Shown here: in pieces, positions 57,395 to 64,000 of the stretch
How the letters are laid out: the number at the start of each line of letters is the position of its first letter
Numbering within the stretch: position 1 is the stretch's first letter
Source: Capillidium heterosporum
Taxonomy: Eukaryota > Entomophthoromycota > Entomophthoromycetes > Entomophthorales > Capillidiaceae
Length of the DNA stretch: 64,000 bases
NCBI GenBank assembly: GCA_016630905.1
Contig: WBMQ01000002.1
Coordinates: 3,087,262-3,151,261, forward strand
Direction: 5' to 3'
Translations under genes and position numbers: made by a program
The notes under the pieces: model-generated
The model's database searches: none
Told to the model about the DNA's origin: nothing
What the model saw: the letters and a program-made list of their open reading frames with translations, nothing else

Positions 57395-57878
57395 AGCATA
57401 GTGTACACTGTTAGTATACACAGAAAGGTACAATAGTAAGAAGAGCAGAGCAGGGACTAATAGTTACCTGCAAAGTTCACAAAAAAGAATAGTAGTAAGA
57501 CAAGAAAGCAGGACTGAGTGGCTACTTACAGAGTTTACAGAAAGAAACAGTGGTAAGAAGAAAAAACAAGCCAGTATATACACCTTTGGTATATATAGAA
57601 AGGATAGCAGCAATAGTAAAAAAAGAAGACAGGACAGAGTATACACCTTTGGTGTATATAAAAAGGACAGCAGCAGCAGTAAGACAAGAAGACAAGACAG
57701 TGTATACACCGCAGGTGTATACAGAAAGGAACAGTGGCAAGACGAGAAGACAGTGCAAAGCATACACCATTGGTGTATGCAGAAAGGACAGCAGCAGCAG
57801 TAAGACGAGAAGACAGCTAGAGCATACACCTTCGGTGTATGCAGAAAGGACAGCAGCAGCAGCAAGACGAGAAGACAG
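57395..57878 (+). repeat. Divergent left-edge units of the 63-bp array
   Basis: About eight related units of 59-65 bp with growing similarity towards the right. They share AGAAAGGA-AGCAGCAGTAAGACGAGAAGACAG-like sequence and an inverted repeat around a 3-nt loop. Arms/loops in order: GTGTACACT/GTT (57401), two eroded units, then ACACC/TTT (57582), ATACACC/TTT (57639), GTATACACC/GCA (57702), GCATACACC/ATT (57760), GCATACACC/TTC (57822). The right arm changes to match the left in the last three. Confidence 0.85.
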
Positions 57879-60800
57879 CTTAAGTGTACACCAAGGGTGT
57901 ACACAGAAAGGAAGGTGGGCAGCAGCAAGACGAGAAGACAGCTTAAGTGTACACCAAGGGTGTACACAGAAAGGAAGGTGGGCAGCAGCAAGACGAGAAG
58001 ACAGCTTAAGTGTACACCAAGGGTGTACACAGAAAGGAAGGTGGGCAGCAGCAAGACGAGAAGACAGCTTAAGTGTACACCAAGGGTGTACACAGAAAGG
58101 AAGGTGGGCAGCAGCAAGACGAGAAGACAGCTTAAGTGTACACCAAGGGTGTACACAGAAAGGAAGGTGGGCAGCAGCAAGACGAGAAGACAGCTTAAGT
58201 GTACACCAAGGGTGTACACAGAAAGGAAGGTGGGCAGCAGCAAGACGAGAAGACAGCTTAAGTGTACACCAAGGGTGTACACAGAAAGGAAGGTGGGCAG
58301 CAGCAAGACGAGAAGACAGCTTAAGTGTACACCAAGGGTGTACACAGAAAGGAAGGTGGGCAGCAGCAAGACGAGAAGACAGCTTAAGTGTACACCAAGG
58401 GTGTACACAGAAAGGAAGGTGGGCAGCAGCAAGACGAGAAGACAGCTTAAGTGTACACCAAGGGTGTACACAGAAAGGAAGGTGGGCAGCAGCAAGACGA
58501 GAAGACAGCTTAAGTGTACACCAAGGGTGTACACAGAAAGGAAGGTGGGCAGCAGCAAGACGAGAAGACAGCTTAAGTGTACACCAAGGGTGTACACAGA
58601 AAGGAAGGTGGGCAGCAGCAAGACGAGAAGACAGCTTAAGTGTACACCAAGGGTGTACACAGAAAGGAAGGTGGGCAGCAGCAAGACGAGAAGACAGCTT
58701 AAGTGTACACCAAGGGTGTACACAGAAAGGAAGGTGGGCAGCAGCAAGACGAGAAGACAGCTTAAGTGTACACCAAGGGTGTACACAGAAAGGAAGGTGG
58801 GCAGCAGCAAGACGAGAAGACAGCTTAAGTGTACACCAAGGGTGTACACAGAAAGGAAGGTGGGCAGCAGCAAGACGAGAAGACAGCTTAAGTGTACACC
58901 AAGGGTGTACACAGAAAGGAAGGTGGGCAGCAGCAAGACGAGAAGACAGCTTAAGTGTACACCAAGGGTGTACACAGAAAGGAAGGTGGGCAGCAGCAAG
59001 ACGAGAAGACAGCTTAAGTGTACACCAAGGGTGTACACAGAAAGGAAGGTGGGCAGCAGCAAGACGAGAAGACAGCTTAAGTGTACACCAAGGGTGTACA
59101 CAGAAAGGAAGGTGGGCAGCAGCAAGACGAGAAGACAGCTTAAGTGTACACCAAGGGTGTACACAGAAAGGAAGGTGGGCAGCAGCAAGACGAGAAGACA
59201 GCTTAAGTGTACACCAAGGGTGTACACAGAAAGGAAGGTGGGCAGCAGCAAGACGAGAAGACAGCTTAAGTGTACACCAAGGGTGTACACAGAAAGGAAG
59301 GTGGGCAGCAGCAAGACGAGAAGACAGCTTAAGTGTACACCAAGGGTGTACACAGAAAGGAAGGTGGGCAGCAGCAAGACGAGAAGACAGCTTAAGTGTA
59401 CACCAAGGGTGTACACAGAAAGGAAGGTGGGCAGCAGCAAGACGAGAAGACAGCTTAAGTGTACACCAAGGGTGTACACAGAAAGGAAGGTGGGCAGCAG
59501 CAAGACGAGAAGACAGCTTAAGTGTACACCAAGGGTGTACACAGAAAGGAAGGTGGGCAGCAGCAAGACGAGAAGACAGCTTAAGTGTACACCAAGGGTG
59601 TACACAGAAAGGAAGGTGGGCAGCAGCAAGACGAGAAGACAGCTTAAGTGTACACCAAGGGTGTACACAGAAAGGAAGGTGGGCAGCAGCAAGACGAGAA
59701 GACAGCTTAAGTGTACACCAAGGGTGTACACAGAAAGGAAGGTGGGCAGCAGCAAGACGAGAAGACAGCTTAAGTGTACACCAAGGGTGTACACAGAAAG
59801 GAAGGTGGGCAGCAGCAAGACGAGAAGACAGCTTAAGTGTACACCAAGGGTGTACACAGAAAGGAAGGTGGGCAGCAGCAAGACGAGAAGACAGCTTAAG
59901 TGTACACCAAGGGTGTACACAGAAAGGAAGGTGGGCAGCAGCAAGACGAGAAGACAGCTTAAGTGTACACCAAGGGTGTACACAGAAAGGAAGGTGGGCA
60001 GCAGCAAGACGAGAAGACAGCTTAAGTGTACACCAAGGGTGTACACAGAAAGGAAGGTGGGCAGCAGCAAGACGAGAAGACAGCTTAAGTGTACACCAAG
60101 GGTGTACACAGAAAGGAAGGTGGGCAGCAGCAAGACGAGAAGACAGCTTAAGTGTACACCAAGGGTGTACACAGAAAGGAAGGTGGGCAGCAGCAAGACG
60201 AGAAGACAGCTTAAGTGTACACCAAGGGTGTACACAGAAAGGAAGGTGGGCAGCAGCAAGACGAGAAGACAGCTTAAGTGTACACCAAGGGTGTACACAG
60301 AAAGGAAGGTGGGCAGCAGCAAGACGAGAAGACAGCTTAAGTGTACACCAAGGGTGTACACAGAAAGGAAGGTGGGCAGCAGCAAGACGAGAAGACAGCT
60401 TAAGTGTACACCAAGGGTGTACACAGAAAGGAAGGTGGGCAGCAGCAAGACGAGAAGACAGCTTAAGTGTACACCAAGGGTGTACACAGAAAGGAAGGTG
60501 GGCAGCAGCAAGACGAGAAGACAGCTTAAGTGTACACCAAGGGTGTACACAGAAAGGAAGGTGGGCAGCAGCAAGACGAGAAGACAGCTTAAGTGTACAC
60601 CAAGGGTGTACACAGAAAGGAAGGTGGGCAGCAGCAAGACGAGAAGACAGCTTAAGTGTACACCAAGGGTGTACACAGAAAGGAAGGTGGGCAGCAGCAA
60701 GACGAGAAGACAGCTTAAGTGTACACCAAGGGTGTACACAGAAAGGAAGGTGGGCAGCAGCAAGACGAGAAGACAGCTTAAGTGTACACCAAGGGTGTAC

Positions 60801-63800
60801 ACAGAAAGGAAGGTGGGCAGCAGCAAGACGAGAAGACAGCTTAAGTGTACACCAAGGGTGTACACAGAAAGGAAGGTGGGCAGCAGCAAGACGAGAAGAC
60901 AGCTTAAGTGTACACCAAGGGTGTACACAGAAAGGAAGGTGGGCAGCAGCAAGACGAGAAGACAGCTTAAGTGTACACCAAGGGTGTACACAGAAAGGAA
61001 GGTGGGCAGCAGCAAGACGAGAAGACAGCTTAAGTGTACACCAAGGGTGTACACAGAAAGGAAGGTGGGGCAGCAGCAAGACGAGAAGACAGCTTAAGTG
61101 TACACCAAGGGTGTACACAGAAAGGAAGGTGGGCAGCAGCAAGACGAGAAGACAGCTTAAGTGTACACCAAGGGTGTACACAGAAAGGAAGGTGGGCAGC
61201 AGCAAGACGAGAAGACAGCTTAAGTGTACACCAAGGGTGTACACAGAAAGGAAGGTGGGCAGCAGCAAGACGAGAAGACAGCTTAAGTGTACACCAAGGG
61301 TGTACACAGAAAGGAAGGTGGGCAGCAGCAAGACGAGAAGACAGCTTAAGTGTACACCAAGGGTGTACACAGAAAGGAAGGTGGGCAGCAGCAAGACGAG
61401 AAGACAGCTAAGTGTACACCAAGGGTGTACACAGAAAGGAAGGTGGGCAGCAGCAAGACGAGAAGACAGCTTAAGTGTACACCAAGGGTGTACACAGAAA
61501 GGAAGGTGGGCAGCAGCAAGACGAGAAGACAGCTTAAGTGTACACCAAGGGTGTACACAGAAAGGAAGGTGGGCAGCAGCAAGACGAGAAGACAGCTTAA
61601 GTGTACACCAAGGGTGTACACAGAAAGGAAGGTGGGCAGCAGCAAGACGAGAAGACAGCTTAAGTGTACACCAAGGGTGTACACAGAAAGGAAGGTGGGC
61701 AGCAGCAAGACGAGAAGACAGCTTAAGTGTACACCAAGGGTGTACACAGAAAGGAAGGTGGGCAGCAGCAAGACGAGAAGACAGCTTAAGTGTACACCAA
61801 GGGTGTACACAGAAAGGAAGGTGGGCAGCAGCAAGACGAGAAGACAGCTTAAGTGTACACCAAGGGTGTACACAGAAAGGAAGGTGGGCAGCAGCAAGAC
61901 GAGAAGACAGCTTAAGTGTACACCAAGGGTGTACACAGAAAGGAAGGTGGGCAGCAGCAAGACGAGAAGACAGCTTAAGTGTACACCAAGGGTGTACACA
62001 GAAAGGAAGGTGGGCAGCAGCAAGACGAGAAGACAGCTTAAGTGTACACCAAGGGTGTACACAGAAAGGAAGGTGGGCAGCAGCAAGACGAGAAGACAGC
62101 TTAAGTGTACACCAAGGGTGTACACAGAAAGGAAGGTGGGCAGCAGCAAGACGAGAAGACAGCTTAAGTGTACACCAAGGGTGTACACAGAAAGGAAGGT
62201 GGGCAGCAGCAAGACGAGAAGACAGCTTAAGTGTACACCAAGGGTGTACACAGAAAGGAAGGTGGGCAGCAGCAAGACGAGAAGACAGCTTAAGTGTACA
62301 CCAAGGGTGTACACAGAAAGGAAGGTGGGCAGCAGCAAGACGAGAAGACAGCTTAAGTGTACACCAAGGGTGTACACAGAAAGGAAGGTGGGCAGCAGCA
62401 AGACGAGAAGACAGCTTAAGTGTACACCAAGGGTGTACACAGAAAGGAAGGTGGGCAGCAGCAAGACGAGAAGACAGCTTAAGTGTACACCAAGGGTGTA
62501 CACAGAAAGGAAGGTGGGCAGCAGCAAGACGAGAAGACAGCTTAAGTGTACACCAAGGGTGTACACAGAAAGGAAGGTGGGCAGCAGCAAGACGAGAAGA
62601 CAGCTTAAGTGTACACCAAGGGTGTACACAGAAAGGAAGGTGGGCAGCAGCAAGACGAGAAGACAGCTTAAGTGTACACCAAGGGTGTACACAGAAAGGA
62701 AGGTGGGCAGCAGCAAGACGAGAAGACAGCTTAAGTGTACACCAAGGGTGTACACAGAAAGGAAGGTGGGCAGCAGCAAGACGAGAAGACAGCTTAAGTG
62801 TACACCAAGGGTGTACACAGAAAGGAAGGTGGGCAGCAGCAAGACGAGAAGACAGCTTAAGTGTACACCAAGGGTGTACACAGAAAGGAAGGTGGGCAGC
62901 AGCAAGACGAGAAGACAGCTTAAGTGTACACCAAGGGTGTACACAGAAAGGAAGGTGGGCAGCAGCAAGACGAGAAGACAGCTTAAGTGTACACCAAGGG
63001 TGTACACAGAAAGGAAGGTGGGCAGCAGCAAGACGAGAAGACAGCTTAAGTGTACACCAAGGGTGTACACAGAAAGGAAGGTGGGCAGCAGCAAGACGAG
63101 AAGACAGCTTAAGTGTACACCAAGGGTGTACACAGAAAGGAAGGTGGGCAGCAGCAAGACGAGAAGACAGCTTAAGTGTACACCAAGGGTGTACACAGAA
63201 AGGAAGGTGGGCAGCAGCAAGACGAGAAGACAGCTTAAGTGTACACCAAGGGTGTACACAGAAAGGAAGGTGGGCAGCAGCAAGACGAGAAGACAGCTTA
63301 AGTGTACACCAAGGGTGTACACAGAAAGGAAGGTGGGCAGCAGCAAGACGAGAAGACAGCTTAAGTGTACACCAAGGGTGTACACAGAAAGGAAGGTGGG
63401 CAGCAGCAAGACGAGAAGACAGCTTAAGTGTACACCAAGGGTGTACACAGAAAGGAAGGTGGGCAGCAGCAAGACGAGAAGACAGCTTAAGTGTACACCA
63501 AGGGTGTACACAGAAAGGAAGGTGGGCAGCAGCAAGACGAGAAGACAGCTTAAGTGTACACCAAGGGTGTACACAGAAAGGAAGGTGGGCAGCAGCAAGA
63601 CGAGAAGACAGCTTAAGTGTACACCAAGGGTGTACACAGAAAGGAAGGTGGGCAGCAGCAAGACGAGAAGACAGCTTAAGTGTACACCAAGGGTGTACAC
63701 AGAAAGGAAGGTGGGCAGCAGCAAGACGAGAAGACAGCTTAAGTGTACACCAAGGGTGTACACAGAAAGGAAGGTGGGCAGCAGCAAGACGAGAAGACAG

Positions 63801-63855
63801 CTTAAGTGTACACCAAGGGTGTACACAGAAAGGAAGGTGGGCAGCAGCAAGACGA
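57879..63855 (+). repeat. Homogeneous 63-bp tandem array (minisatellite), ~94 units
   Basis: The unit begins CTTAAGTGTACACC, then AAGGGTGTACACAG, AAAGGAAGGTGGGCAG, CAGCAAGACGAGAAGACAG. Phase counting from 57871 gives 50 units to 61021, one with an extra G (near 61069), then five to 61400, one lacking a T (near 61411), then 37 more. I saw no base substitutions in the canonical part. Each unit contains a 9-bp inverted repeat (GTGTACACC and GGTGTACAC, loop AAG), the palindrome CTTAAG, and a ~40-nt purine-rich remainder. Because 63 is a multiple of three, several frames on both strands are open; I do not regard them as genes. Confidence 0.95.
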
Positions 63856-64000
63856 GGAAGGACAGCTTAAGTGTACACCAGGGTGTACACAGAAGGAAGG
63901 TGGCAGCAGCAAGCGAGGAGACAGCTTAAGTGTACACCAAGGGTGTACCAGAAAGGAAGTTGGCAGCAGGCAAGACGAGAATGACAGCTTAAGTGTACAC
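63856..64000 (+). repeat. Array end with scattered indels
   Basis: The last ~2.3 units show many single-base insertions and deletions (GACGAGGAAGGACAG, CACCAGGGTG, AAGCGAGGAGAC, GTGTACCAG, GCAGGCAAG), unlike the ~94 clean units before. This pattern fits unpolished sequence at a contig end better than biological decay. Confidence 0.7.

Noticed and set aside
57879-63855. CRISPR array
   Set aside because: Units are contiguous identical 63-mers without variable spacers, in a eukaryotic genome with no cas genes.
57464-63929. Very long open frames on both strands in the array (up to 2106 codons)
   Set aside because: The unit length is a multiple of three and lacks stops in several frames, so all such frames are open automatically. 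The peptides differ between strands, edge units change frame, and no start context, signal or domain is convincing.

Overview
The window comes from an intron-rich, AT-rich fungal genome, most likely an ascomycete. The gene set supports this: a KRE2/MNT1-type mannosyltransferase family (GT15), a Mig1/CreA-like zinc-finger protein, a peroxisomal/mitochondrial carnitine acetyltransferase ending in AKL, PXR1, a MUB1/samB-type MYND protein, a FUN30-type remodeller and an Hst2-type sirtuin. Introns are very short (about 35-62 nt), start GT, usually end TAG, and often carry a CTAAC/CTAAA branch site. I cannot name the species.

Layout. 1-1042: 3' part of a sirtuin gene. 1043-8663: a repeat island. 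A broken Ty3/gypsy-like LTR element (2778-7938, 5-bp target duplication GTTAT) carries gag, protease, an embedded dUTPase-like domain, reverse transcriptase and RNase H. It lies between two arms of an older ~220-bp inverted repeat (2133-2352 and 8443-8663). 8764-21212: a gene block with an SDR dehydrogenase, the zinc-finger regulator, the FUN30-like ATPase, an aldo/keto reductase fused to leucine-rich repeats, and a second SDR paralogue. 21936-39425: a dispersed cluster of four GT15 loci (two intact, one frameshifted, one decayed), interspersed with PXR1, a mitochondrial RRM protein, two decayed GDSL esterase copies, a glutathione transferase and a MYND protein with an in-frame stop. 40474-55034: carnitine acetyltransferase, gluconokinase, a possible Sld2-like gene with a frameshift, a 1797-residue Ser/Thr-rich surface protein, and a 16-exon FHA-kinase with an 8-nt exon in its catalytic loop. 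55035-57394: AT-rich, decayed LTR-type repeats. 57395-64000: a tandem array of a 63-bp unit (about 94 nearly identical copies plus divergent edge copies), running off the window.

The most interesting signal is the array. Each unit holds a 9-bp inverted repeat around a 3-nt loop. In the divergent left-edge units the arms change together while the loop changes freely, which looks like retention of a hairpin or dyad-symmetric site and not of a protein. Other notable points are the aldo/keto reductase-LRR fusion, the micro-exon, and C:G-to-T:A-biased decay of repeats (RIP-like).

Functionally the genes are a normal mixture: protein mannosylation in the Golgi (GT15), cell-surface mucin, carbon metabolism (carnitine acetyltransferase, gluconokinase, Mig1-like regulator), chromatin (sirtuin, FUN30), ribosome biogenesis (PXR1) and checkpoint/meiotic signalling (FHA kinase). 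No operon-like organisation is expected or seen.
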